Assembly (NCBI RefSeq): GCF_000284595.1
Contig: NC_017671.1
Location: 2,327,001 to 2,391,000, forward strand
From: Stenotrophomonas maltophilia D457
GTDB taxonomy: Bacteria; Pseudomonadota; Gammaproteobacteria; Xanthomonadales; Xanthomonadaceae
Direction: 5' to 3'
DNA length: 64,000 nt
A program made the position numbers and the translations under genes. The notes beneath the pieces are model-generated. The model was not told the origin of the DNA, did no database searches, and saw only the letters and a list, made by a program, of their open reading frames with translations. This document shows positions 9,126 through 18,223 of the stretch, one piece after another. How positions within the stretch are numbered: the stretch's first letter is position 1; each line of letters opens with the position of its first letter.

Positions 9126-9938
9126 TCACGCCTCCGCCAACGCCTCCAGCGCCATGCGTGCCACTGCCTCGTCGACCTCGGCGGGGTCGCCGTCGCCCCG
9201 GAACCACACCGCTGACAGCCCCGCGCTGGCCGCGATCCAGCGCAGCAGGCGCGTGCGTTCCAGGCCGGCCAGTGCGCTTACCTGTTGCAGCCGGGCGGCA
9301 AACCGCTCGGGCCGGGTGGCCACATGGATGCCCGGGCCACAGAGGTCCGGGTTGCTGAACATCGTCGTGTAGTCGAACGCGCGGTCGCCCAGCAGCCGCT
9401 TCGGGTCGATCGCCAGCCAGCCACGCGTGCCGAAATCCAGCACGTTGTCGTGGTGCAGGTCGCCGTGCAGCGGCCGGATCTCACGTTCTTCCTGCAACAC
9501 CCGCTCCGCCAGTGATCTGCACTGTTCCAGCAGTGGCGGCAGCGCGGCCCTTGGCTGCAGCAGGTCGGCGAACCATGTACGCAGGCAGACCAGTTCCGCT
9601 GGCGGCGCGCTCCGTGGCCGGTGCAGCTGCCGCAGGACCTGGCACAGGATCGTGGTACACGCATCATCGTCGCCCTCGATCGAACGTTGCCGCAGCGAAT
9701 CGCCGCCGGCACGCTCGATCAGGATCGCCGGCCCCTCGTGGGCCAGCAGGCGGGCGGCACCATCGCCGTCCCACCAGCGCAGCAGGCGATGGCCGTTCTG
9801 CTCCTCGGTTTCGCTGCTGACCTTCAGCATCGCCGGTTCGCCGTCGGCGGTCAGCACCGGCCAGAGCTGGGCGTGGGGCGTCTCGATGGCCGCGCCATCA
9901 CGCCGCAATCGCCAGCGGCTCAGGTAGGGTTCGCTCAT
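9126..9938 (-). CDS. APH(6)/hydroxyurea-type antibiotic phosphotransferase-like kinase
   Basis: A 270-residue protein kinase-fold enzyme. The catalytic loop reads HGDLHHDNVLDF (near residue 175) and the metal-binding aspartate is in LAIDPKRLLGD (near 192), both diagnostic of the APH family; ILIERAGGDSL matches the hinge of the APH(6)/hydroxyurea kinase subgroup. Known members inactivate streptomycin by 6-phosphorylation. Chromosomal relatives in Stenotrophomonas are usually intrinsic and of uncertain activity, so substrate and phenotype remain inference. It is convergent with clpS and divergent from clpA. Confidence 0.8.
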   Translation of the reverse strand: MSEPYLSRWRLRRDGAAIETPHAQLWPVLTADGEPAMLKVSSETEEQNGHRLLRWWDGDGAARLLAHEGPAILIERAGGDSLRQRSIEGDDDACTTILCQVLRQLHRPRSAPPAELVCLRTWFADLLQPRAALPPLLEQCRSLAERVLQEEREIRPLHGDLHHDNVLDFGTRGWLAIDPKRLLGDRAFDYTTMFSNPDLCGPGIHVATRPERFAARLQQVSALAGLERTRLLRWIAASAGLSAVWFRGDGDPAEVDEAVARMALEALAEA

Positions 9939-10076
9939 GCTGGGTGGGCTGTCCTGGAGTGAATGAAGATCAAGCGATCTGCACTGCTAACGCCATCTGA
10001 ACGCAGCAATCCGCTAGGGTGATGGAAATCGCGTAGTCAGGCCGCATATTGTCCCCATCTGCCGCCGGAGTAATCC

Positions 10077-12362
10077 ATGTTCAGCAAAGACCTCGAACAC
10101 ACCATCGGCCAGTGCTACAAGCGCGCCCGTGAGGCCCGGCATGAATTCATGACGGTCGAACACCTGCTGTTGGCACTGCTCGACAACCCGTCCGCCCAGG
10201 CCGTACTGAAGGCCTGTGGTGCCGACGCCGAACGCCTGCGCCAGGAGCTGGAGCAGGCCATCGAGGCTTCCGTGTCCCGCCTGGCCGAAGATGACGGCCG
10301 TGATACCCAGCCGACCCTGGGCTTCCAGCGCGTGCTGCAGCGGGCCGTGTACCACGTGCAGTCCTCGGGCAAGAAGGAGGTCACCGGCGCCAACGTGCTG
10401 GTCGCCATCTTCGGCGAAAAGGACTCCCATGCCGTCTATTACCTCAACCAGCAGGACGTGACCCGTCTGGACGTGGTCAATTACCTGTCCCATGGCATCG
10501 CCAAGCTGGGCGAGGAAGGCGAGCAGCCGTCCTCCTCCTCCGATGGCGAAGGCCGCATCGAAGGCGGGGAGGGCGAGCCGAAGGGTGATGCCCTGACCGA
10601 GTTCGCCAGCAACCTCAACGAACAGGCGCGGTCCGGCCGCATCGATCCGCTGGTCGGCCGTGCCGACGAGATCGAGCGCACCATCCAGGTCCTGTGCCGC
10701 CGCCGCAAGAACAACCCGCTGTACGTGGGCGAGGCCGGCGTGGGCAAGACCGCGATTGCCGAGGGCCTGGCCCGCCGCATCGTCGAGGGCTCGGTGCCCG
10801 ACGTGCTGGCCGACGCGGTGATCTACTCGCTCGACCTGGGCGCGCTGGTGGCTGGCACCAAGTACCGCGGCGACTTCGAGAAGCGCCTGAAGAGCGTGCT
10901 GACCGCACTGAAGAAGGTCCCCAATGCGGTGCTCTTCATCGACGAGATCCATACCATCATCGGTGCCGGTTCGGCCTCGGGTGGCACCATGGATGCGTCC
11001 AACCTGATCAAGCCGGCGCTGGCCTCCGGCGAGCTGCGCTGCATCGGCTCGACCACCTTCCAGGAGTACCGCGGCATCTTCGAGAAGGACCGGGCGCTGG
11101 CCCGCCGCTTCCAGAAGATCGACATCGTCGAGCCGACCGTGGGCGAGACCTACGAGATCCTGCAGGGCCTGAAGTCCAAGTACGAGCTGCACCACGGCGT
11201 GACCTATTCGGACGAAGCGCTGCAGGCGGCGGTGGACCTGTCGGTGAAGCACATCGGCGACCGCCTGCTTCCGGACAAGGCCATCGACGTGATCGACGAG
11301 GCCGGTGCCCGCCAGCGGCTGCTGCCGGAAGGCCAGCGCAAGGAGCTGATCGACGTCGAGGAAGTGGAGGCGATCGTGGCCAAGATGGCGCGCATCCCGA
11401 CCAAGCAGGTCAGCGCCACCGACAAGGATGTGCTGCAGCATCTGGAGCGCAACCTAAAGATGGTGATCTTCGGCCAGGACCCGGCCATCGAGACGCTGTC
11501 CTCGGCGATCAAGCTGGCCCGCTCGGGCCTGGGCAATCCGGAAAAGCCGATCGGCAACTTCCTGTTCGCCGGCCCGACCGGTGTCGGCAAGACCGAGGTG
11601 ACCAAGCAGCTGGCGCTGCAGCTGGGCATCGAGCTGGTCCGCTTCGACATGTCCGAGTACATGGAGCCGCATTCGATCAGCCGCCTGATCGGTGCCCCTC
11701 CGGGCTATGTCGGCTTCGACCAGGGCGGCCTGCTGACCGAAAAGATCGTCAAGACGCCGCACTGCGTGCTGCTGCTGGACGAAATCGAAAAGGCGCACCC
11801 GGACATCTTCAACATCCTGTTGCAGGTGATGGACCGCGGCGTGCTGACCGATACCAACGGGCGTGAGGCCAACTTCAAGAACGTGGTGCTGGTGATGACC
11901 ACCAATGCCGGCGCGGCGCAGGCCTCGCGGCGCTCGATCGGCTTCACCAAGCAGGACCATGCCACCGACGCGATGGAGACCATCCGCCGCAGCTTCACCC
12001 CGGAATTCCGCAACCGACTCGATGCGGTGGTGCAGTTCCAGGCGCTGGGCTTCGAGCACATCCTGCGCGTGGTCGACAAGTTCCTGATCGAGCTGGAGAT
12101 GCTGCTGCAGGACAAGCACGTCAGCCTGTCGGCCACGCCGACCGCACGCGACTGGCTGGCCCACCACGGCTTCGACCCGCTGATGGGTGCGCGCCCGATG
12201 GCCCGCGTGATCCAGGACAAGATCAAGCGTCCTCTGGCCGACGAGCTGCTGTTCGGCAAACTGGTCAACGGCGGCAAGGTGAACATCGATGTCCGCGACG
12301 ACGAGCTGGTCGTAGAGACCCAGGCCGAGCCGGAGCGCCTGCTGCCGGTCACGGTGGAGTGA
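10077..12362 (+). CDS. clpA: ATP-dependent Clp protease ATP-binding subunit ClpA
   Basis: A 761-residue AAA+ unfoldase that feeds ClpP. The N-terminal ClpA/B repeat domain (residues 1-145; LEHTIGQCYKRAREARHEF) binds ClpS. The first AAA+ module has Walker A GEAGVGKT near residue 218 and Walker B VLFIDEIHT; the second has GPTGVGKT near residue 499 and VLLLDEIEKAHP. The ClpP-docking IGF-type loop appears as RRSIGF near residue 620. A Shine-Dalgarno-like GGAG lies 7 nt before the ATG. A strong hairpin follows the stop. Confidence 0.97.
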   Translation: MFSKDLEHTIGQCYKRAREARHEFMTVEHLLLALLDNPSAQAVLKACGADAERLRQELEQAIEASVSRLAEDDGRDTQPTLGFQRVLQRAVYHVQSSGKKEVTGANVLVAIFGEKDSHAVYYLNQQDVTRLDVVNYLSHGIAKLGEEGEQPSSSSDGEGRIEGGEGEPKGDALTEFASNLNEQARSGRIDPLVGRADEIERTIQVLCRRRKNNPLYVGEAGVGKTAIAEGLARRIVEGSVPDVLADAVIYSLDLGALVAGTKYRGDFEKRLKSVLTALKKVPNAVLFIDEIHTIIGAGSASGGTMDASNLIKPALASGELRCIGSTTFQEYRGIFEKDRALARRFQKIDIVEPTVGETYEILQGLKSKYELHHGVTYSDEALQAAVDLSVKHIGDRLLPDKAIDVIDEAGARQRLLPEGQRKELIDVEEVEAIVAKMARIPTKQVSATDKDVLQHLERNLKMVIFGQDPAIETLSSAIKLARSGLGNPEKPIGNFLFAGPTGVGKTEVTKQLALQLGIELVRFDMSEYMEPHSISRLIGAPPGYVGFDQGGLLTEKIVKTPHCVLLLDEIEKAHPDIFNILLQVMDRGVLTDTNGREANFKNVVLVMTTNAGAAQASRRSIGFTKQDHATDAMETIRRSFTPEFRNRLDAVVQFQALGFEHILRVVDKFLIELEMLLQDKHVSLSATPTARDWLAHHGFDPLMGARPMARVIQDKIKRPLADELLFGKLVNGGKVNIDVRDDELVVETQAEPERLLPVTVE

Positions 12363-12395
12363 GCTGACGCCGGGCCTGGCCCGGCGGACCTGAAA

Positions 12396-12425
12396 TGACA
12401 AGGGCGGCTTCGGCCGCCCTTGTCA
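12396..12425. terminator. Bidirectional intrinsic terminator between clpA and the leftward secreted protein
   Basis: Perfect 13-bp stem TGACAAGGGCGGC / GCCGCCCTTGTCA closed by a UUCG tetraloop, between the convergent stops at 12362 and 12435. Confidence 0.8.
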
Positions 12426-12434
12426 TATGCGCCA

Positions 12435-12815
12435 TCAACGGCCGCGCTGGCGGGCCTTCTTCTGGAAGGTGGCTTCGTCGATCGGTTCGATCTGCGCCAC
12501 CCGGCAGTGGTCGGCATCGGTGCGCAGCTGGCTGCGGCCGGCGCTGCACAGCAGGCCCTGCTGGCCTTCGGTGATGAAGCTCAGTTTCCGCGAGTAGCCG
12601 GCAGTGGAGCAGTCGTTCTGGAAGTGCACGACATAGTGGTCCTGGCCATTGCGCAGCAGGATGTTCCGCGAAACGCCGGCGCGCACGATCTGCTGGTCGC
12701 TGCCCAGCTGGATGCAGTCACTGGCCGTGGAAGGGGGCTCGGCGGCGCGCACAGGCGATGCGCTGGCGGACGTGGCAACGGCGACGAGCAGGGCGGTCAA
12801 CGTGAGCATGTTCAT
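12435..12815 (-). CDS. Small secreted hypothetical protein
   Basis: A 126-residue protein from ATG 12813-12815 with a signal peptide (MNMLTLTALLVAVATSASAS). The mature part has two Cys pairs (SDCIQLGSD, NDCSTAGY, GLLCSAGR, DHCRVAQIE) that likely form disulfides in the periplasm. I do not recognise the family. The frame extends further upstream, but those codons cross a low-complexity intergenic stretch and lack a signal peptide, so the internal ATG is preferred. It shares the terminator with clpA. Confidence 0.65.
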   Translation of the reverse strand: MNMLTLTALLVAVATSASASPVRAAEPPSTASDCIQLGSDQQIVRAGVSRNILLRNGQDHYVVHFQNDCSTAGYSRKLSFITEGQQGLLCSAGRSQLRTDADHCRVAQIEPIDEATFQKKARQRGR

Positions 12816-12966
12816 GGCGAGGCAGGGGAATGGCGATCCGGACTGGATCGGGTCCCACGATGCCGCCACGGATGAAGATGCGAATCTGCCGCAAGCAGGG
12901 CTGACCGACGCCACGGTGCGTTCGGTCACGATGACCTCCGGCAGGGCCGGATTGCAGGCATGACAA

Positions 12967-12991
12967 AAGGCCAGCAACCAGGGCTGGCCTT
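12967..12991 (-). terminator. Intrinsic terminator of infA
   Basis: Stem AAGGCCAGC / GCTGGCCTT with a 7-nt loop; on the minus strand it is followed by TTTTGTC. It lies 27 bp after the infA stop. Confidence 0.75.
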
Positions 12992-13018
12992 GTCGAAGTG
13001 GCGCAACGCGCCGACCGC

Positions 13019-13237
13019 TTACTTCATGCGGTAGGTGATACGACCCTTGGTCAGGTCGTACGGGGTCATTTCAACCTTGACCCGGTCACCGGTGAGGATG
13101 CGGATGTAGTTCTTGCGCATGCGGCCGGAAATGTGGGCGATGATTTCGTGCCCATTTTCCAGGCGAACGCGGAAAGTGGTGTTCGGCAGCGTCTCGCTGA
13201 CGGTGCCCTCGAACTCGATGGAATCGTCTTTCGACAT
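13019..13237 (-). CDS. infA: Translation initiation factor IF-1
   Basis: A 72-residue OB-fold protein, the standard IF-1 length, that occupies the ribosomal A site during initiation. [20 protein letters not shown] and the C-terminal [19 protein letters not shown] are family hallmarks. An AGGA Shine-Dalgarno precedes the ATG. Adjacent to aat on the same strand, as in many gammaproteobacteria. Confidence 0.98.
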   Translation of the reverse strand: MSKDDSIEFEGTVSETLPNTTFRVRLENGHEIIAHISGRMRKNYIRILTGDRVKVEMTPYDLTKGRITYRMK

Positions 13238-13286
13238 GTAGTCCTGTGCGGTTCAGAAAACGGCCACGCTGGGCCTAAGGCGCAGT

Positions 13287-13315
13287 ATTTTACGCGTGAC
13301 CGGCCCAGCTTGCAA
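13287..13315 (-). promoter_or_regulatory. Sigma70-type promoter for infA
   Basis: On the minus strand: TTGCAA (13310-13315), a 17-bp spacer, then TAAAAT (13287-13292), about 50 bp before the infA ATG. Both boxes are near consensus and the spacing is ideal. Confidence 0.7.
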
Positions 13316-13323
13316 AGTTTGTG

Positions 13324-14064
13324 TTAACCCCCGGCCAAACGCTGTGCCGGCAGGCGTCCGACCGCCTGCGTCCAGGGGCCTTCACGGCCGTCATGGCGCA
13401 CCGCGTGGCGGACGTGCTGCAGGAACGCCGCGCGCGGCAGGTGCTCGGCGCCCATCCGCAGCAGGTGCGGATTCTCCACCTGGGCATCGATCAGCGCCCA
13501 GCCCCAGCCGTGAAGCGTGGATGCCAGCGCGGCCAGGGCGATCTTGGAGCCGCCGCTGGCGCCACTGAACATGCTCTCGCCGAAGAACATCGTCCCGATG
13601 GCCACCCCGTAGATGCCGCCGACCAGCGTCTGCCGGTCCCAGACCTCGAAGGAGTGGGCAAAGCCGAGGTCATGCAGCTGGCTGTAGGCCTCGACCATGT
13701 CGGGGCTGATCCAGGTGCCGTCCTGGCCGGGCCGCGGTGCCGCCGCACAGGCGCGCATCACCCGGCTGAAGGCGGTGTCGGCGGTGACCTCCCATGTGCT
13801 GCCGCGCAACTGGCGCCGGAAGCGGCTGGACAGATGCACGCCATCGGTACGGAACACCATGCGCGGGTCGGGCGACCACCACAGGATCGGCTCGCCCTCG
13901 CTGAACCATGGAAAGATGCCGCCCGCATACGCGTTGAGCAGGCGCGCCGGGTGCAGGTCGCCGCCCACGGCGAGCAGGCCGTCGGGCTGGCGCAGGGCGG
14001 TCTCGGCCGGCGGGAAGGGGGCGTCCGGCGCGTCGGCCAGGCGCCAGGGCAGCTGGCGGGTCAT
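13324..14064 (-). CDS. aat: Leucyl/phenylalanyl-tRNA--protein transferase
   Basis: A 246-residue enzyme that adds Leu or Phe to N-terminal Arg/Lys of proteins, creating the N-degrons that ClpS and ClpA (also in this window) recognise. Signature stretches are GLLAVGGDL, AYAGGIFPWFSEGEP, WWSPDPRMV and GGIYGVAIGTMFFGESMFS. The start ATG 14062-14064 gives MTRQLPWRL, the normal beginning; the frame continues upstream without support. infA lies 86 bp downstream. Confidence 0.96.
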   Translation of the reverse strand: MTRQLPWRLADAPDAPFPPAETALRQPDGLLAVGGDLHPARLLNAYAGGIFPWFSEGEPILWWSPDPRMVFRTDGVHLSSRFRRQLRGSTWEVTADTAFSRVMRACAAAPRPGQDGTWISPDMVEAYSQLHDLGFAHSFEVWDRQTLVGGIYGVAIGTMFFGESMFSGASGGSKIALAALASTLHGWGWALIDAQVENPHLLRMGAEHLPRAAFLQHVRHAVRHDGREGPWTQAVGRLPAQRLAGG

Positions 14065-14104
14065 GCCGGCATTGTATTCGTCGCGGCCCCGCGCGAATGC
14101 CGCG

Positions 14105-14126
14105 GTAGATGCCAACCTTGGTTGGC
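14105..14126. repeat. GTAG-headed perfect palindrome
   Basis: GTAG at 14105 followed by the perfect 16-bp palindrome GCCAACCTTGGTTGGC (14111-14126), between the stop of the FemAB-like gene and the start of aat. Confidence 0.65.
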
Positions 14127-14129
14127 GGG

Positions 14130-15254
14130 TCACCCGTCCGCGCGAAATGGGCTGTGCCCCAGCAGCTCCTGTTGGTAGCGCCGCACATCCCGCCGCTCCT
14201 GCCGGCACCACTCCTGCAACGCCTCGGCGAACTCCGCATCAGCCACCCAGTGCCGGCTGCGCACCAGTGTAGGCAGGAAGCCGCGCGCCAGCTTGTGCTC
14301 GCCCTGTGCGCCGGGTTCGAAACGGCTCAGGCCTTCGCGCAGGCAGTACTCGATGCCCTGGTAGTAACAGGCTTCGAAGTGCAGGCCGGGCAGGGTGGCG
14401 CCGCCCCAGTAGCGGCCGTACAGCGTGTCACCGCCGCGCAGGCAGAGCGCGCCGGCAATCGGCTGGCCTTCCTGCTCGGCCAGGAACAGTACCAGCCCGC
14501 GTCCCAATGAAATGGCCAGATGGCGCAGGAAGGGCTCCGTCAGCGCCGGGGCATTGCCGTACTCAAGGAAGGTCTGCAGGTAGAAGCGGTACATCGCCTG
14601 CAGGTCGGCGCGACTGGCCTCGTCGCCGTGCACCACGCGGAAGGTGATGCCCTGGCGGGTGACCTTGGCCCGTTCCTGGCGGATGTTCTTGCGGTGCTTG
14701 TGGTCCATCGCGGCGAGGAACTGCTCGAACGTTGCCCACTCGCCGGGGTTCTGCCACTGGAACTGCACATCCTCACGCAGCAGCCAGTCCTCGCCGAACA
14801 GCGCTTCGTCTGCTGGGGTGTGGAAGTTGATATGGGCCGATGACACCTCCAGTGCCGGCAGCGCATCACGCAACACCGACAGCAACGCGGCGCGATCTGA
14901 ATCGTGACGGGCCAGCAGGCGCGGCCCGGTGACCGGCGAGTACGGTACCGCGCCCAGCCACTTCGGGTAGTAGTCGCGGCCATGGCGGGCATAGGCGTTG
15001 GCCCAGGCATGGTCAAACACGAATTCACCGTGGGAGTTGGTCTTCAGGTAGCCCGGAATTGCGCCGATCAGGCGCTCGCCCTCCCACAGCGTGAAGTGCC
15101 GGGGCTGCCAGCCCCAGTCCTCGCGCAGGCAGCCGTGCTGTTCCAGGCCTGAGAGGAAGGCGTGGCTGACGAACGGATTCTGGCCGTCGTGCAGGGTGTC
15201 CCAGTCGGTGGCGGGAATGGACTGCAGGGAGTCGAGGAAGCGGGTGGAGAGCAT
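14130..15254 (-). CDS. FemAB/GNAT-like protein (peptidogalycan biosynthesis family)
   Basis: A 374-residue protein from ATG 15252-15254 (MLSTRFLDSLQSIPATDWD...). It matches the family annotated as FemAB-like or peptidogalycan biosynthesis (PF04339 type), a double GNAT fold: PFVSHAFLSGLEQHGCL, LYLKTNSHGEFVFDHAWA-like and KHRKNIRQERAKV regions are conserved landmarks. Members have no well-established substrate; aminoacyl or acyl transfer is the usual guess. A longer frame upstream shows no better start. Confidence 0.75.
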   Translation of the reverse strand: MLSTRFLDSLQSIPATDWDTLHDGQNPFVSHAFLSGLEQHGCLREDWGWQPRHFTLWEGERLIGAIPGYLKTNSHGEFVFDHAWANAYARHGRDYYPKWLGAVPYSPVTGPRLLARHDSDRAALLSVLRDALPALEVSSAHINFHTPADEALFGEDWLLREDVQFQWQNPGEWATFEQFLAAMDHKHRKNIRQERAKVTRQGITFRVVHGDEASRADLQAMYRFYLQTFLEYGNAPALTEPFLRHLAISLGRGLVLFLAEQEGQPIAGALCLRGGDTLYGRYWGGATLPGLHFEACYYQGIEYCLREGLSRFEPGAQGEHKLARGFLPTLVRSRHWVADAEFAEALQEWCRQERRDVRRYQQELLGHSPFRADG

Positions 15255-15446
15255 GGTTGGCAAGGATAGGCCAGGTGGATCGCGAACGGTGCTGGCGGAG
15301 CTGGGTTGGTTTGTTCCGGTTGGGGGTGAGGAAAGTTTGAATTGTCCATCCGTGTGCGCTTGGTGCGGAATCACCGGCGCACGGCTCGGCAGGGTGGCGG
15401 GGCGCTGCACGAGCGGCGCGCATCCCACCACATGGAGAAATCAACG

Positions 15447-16925
15447 ATGAAGGGATTGAAGCTTGCAACTGCCGCGGTCGCGTGCGGCCTGATCTTTGTG
15501 CCACCCGTGTTGGCTTCTGGAGATCAGCCGGCAAAAGTGCTTGAGGATCCAGGTGCCTACGCGGAGGTGGTTGCGCTGTTGGAGCGTGAAGCTGCGAACC
15601 AGCTGACGCGTCATTTGCAGGAGAGGGGTGAGGTGCGACAAATCAGCGTCAGCATCCGTCTGGATGTGAAGGCAAGATCGATGGTGATCAGCTTTGGGCC
15701 TGGATACCTTCCCGGCCCGGATCGCGGTTACGACGAGCTCTTCCTGATTCCGATGGCGTCTACGTTGAGGTACTACGCCGAGAAGTCGGGACTGGATGTG
15801 AATGATATTGACTTCCTGTTTGACGGAAAAACCCTTGAGGAATACTACCCCGAGGATCTGGCCGTTCCGCCGAAGACGAAAGAGAAGTCGACGCATACAT
15901 CAGCTTTGGTGTCAGCAAGCCATGGCTACATCAGCTTGCATCCCAGCGGAGAATGGAAGTTCCAGCGCCCAGCGCCTCTCGGCATCCAGGAAGACACGCT
16001 GAGTCCACTGTTTGGTGACGAACTGCAAGGATTGATCGAACAACGTAGCGGTTTGACAGTGCACCGGGCACGCAGCCGCTCCACGGAACTCCATCCGGAG
16101 TCCGGGAAGCCATGGGAGCACATGTCATCCCGCTACCACCTCAAGGCGCTTTTCCCCGAACGCACCGACATGTGGAATGAGTTTCCGAACAGCCCAGAGT
16201 CTGCTCGCGAAAAGGAAGAGGACATACGGGCTCGCCCCAACTACGCAAACCATCTGGGTGTGGATGTGATGCTGAGCCTGCACACCAATGGCAGCGATTC
16301 AGCCAGCCTGCGTGGAACCGAGGTCTATTATCATCAGGACAAACCGCAGGACAAGGCGCTGGCGGATAGCATTCTCTGTGGGATGCGTGAAATCATCCGA
16401 GCGCAACCGGGCTATCGGGATTTCCCGATTCGCGAGAGTTCGACCTCGGCCAGGCACGGCGAGAACCGCATCGGGAAGATGCCCTCGGTGATCGTCGAAA
16501 CCGCCTACCACTCCAATCCTGACGATGTGGCTGCCTTGCAGGATCCCGTCTTCCGCTCGGCGTCGATGAAAGGGGTGGAAAAGGGCTATCGCCTGTGGGC
16601 ACAGGGCAAGGCCTGTGAGCCTTTGACGCTTCACCCCCTTTCCGATGTCGAGGTTCCGCTGCAGGCGGTGCGCGAGCTGACAGTGGGTTTCGCGGGCAAT
16701 CCCCAGTACCCCCTGGAACTTGAAGTGGCCGTGGCAGATTGCGACCGGCCCGGATACTGCACGCCGTGGAAGGGCCGCTTTGAAGATCCGGATGCGCCGG
16801 TGAAGTTCGAAGTGAGCTGCTCCTCCACGGAGCCCGGCTCAGTCCGCTGGAATGTCCTGTTGCGCGATGCGGACGATGTCGTCGCGGCACCGGTGGCGTT
16901 CACCCAGTCCTGCGTCCGGGCCTGA
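15447..16925 (+). CDS. Secreted N-acetylmuramoyl-L-alanine amidase (Amidase_3)
   Basis: A 492-residue exported protein. The ATG at 15447 follows a GGAG 9 nt upstream and starts a signal peptide (MKGLKLATAAVACGLIFVPP, cut near LASG). Zinc and catalytic motifs of the Amidase_3 fold are present: a His in SASHGY, SLHTNGS near residue 277 and VIVETAYHSNPDD near residue 350. It would cleave the bond between MurNAc and the stem peptide in the periplasm. The ~140 C-terminal residues have a beta-sandwich-like, Cys-bearing composition and may be a binding domain. Codon use is slightly less GC-biased than its neighbours. Confidence 0.85.
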   Translation: MKGLKLATAAVACGLIFVPPVLASGDQPAKVLEDPGAYAEVVALLEREAANQLTRHLQERGEVRQISVSIRLDVKARSMVISFGPGYLPGPDRGYDELFLIPMASTLRYYAEKSGLDVNDIDFLFDGKTLEEYYPEDLAVPPKTKEKSTHTSALVSASHGYISLHPSGEWKFQRPAPLGIQEDTLSPLFGDELQGLIEQRSGLTVHRARSRSTELHPESGKPWEHMSSRYHLKALFPERTDMWNEFPNSPESAREKEEDIRARPNYANHLGVDVMLSLHTNGSDSASLRGTEVYYHQDKPQDKALADSILCGMREIIRAQPGYRDFPIRESSTSARHGENRIGKMPSVIVETAYHSNPDDVAALQDPVFRSASMKGVEKGYRLWAQGKACEPLTLHPLSDVEVPLQAVRELTVGFAGNPQYPLELEVAVADCDRPGYCTPWKGRFEDPDAPVKFEVSCSSTEPGSVRWNVLLRDADDVVAAPVAFTQSCVRA

Positions 16926-16954
16926 GTGGTGCCTGGAGCGGGTAGTGGGGTTGA

Positions 16955-16982
16955 GAAAACGGGCGCTTGCGCGCCCGTTTTC
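16955..16982 (+). terminator. Strong intrinsic terminator after the amidase
   Basis: Perfect 12-bp stem GAAAACGGGCGC / GCGCCCGTTTTC with loop TTGC. A GTAG-type palindrome (GTCGAG-catgg-CTCGAC, 16987-17003) follows directly, between the convergent amidase and trxB. Confidence 0.85.
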
Positions 16983-17018
16983 CTTAGTCGAGCATGGCTC
17001 GACTCAACAAACCACCGG

Positions 17019-18083
<1,065 letters not shown>

Positions 18084-18223
18084 TCAAGCCGATGAACAGA
18101 ACGCCGTCATCCAGCGGTGGTTTCACCCCTGTCCGGGCCCGGTCAGAAGTCGCATAACTGAAAACTGACGCCGTCTCATTTATTATCAATCACTAACAGC
18201 GCATTCCAAAGGTATGGTCTAAG

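Noticed and set aside
10014..11441. A 475-codon antisense frame within clpA
   Set aside because: Antisense shadow with no start signal or domain.
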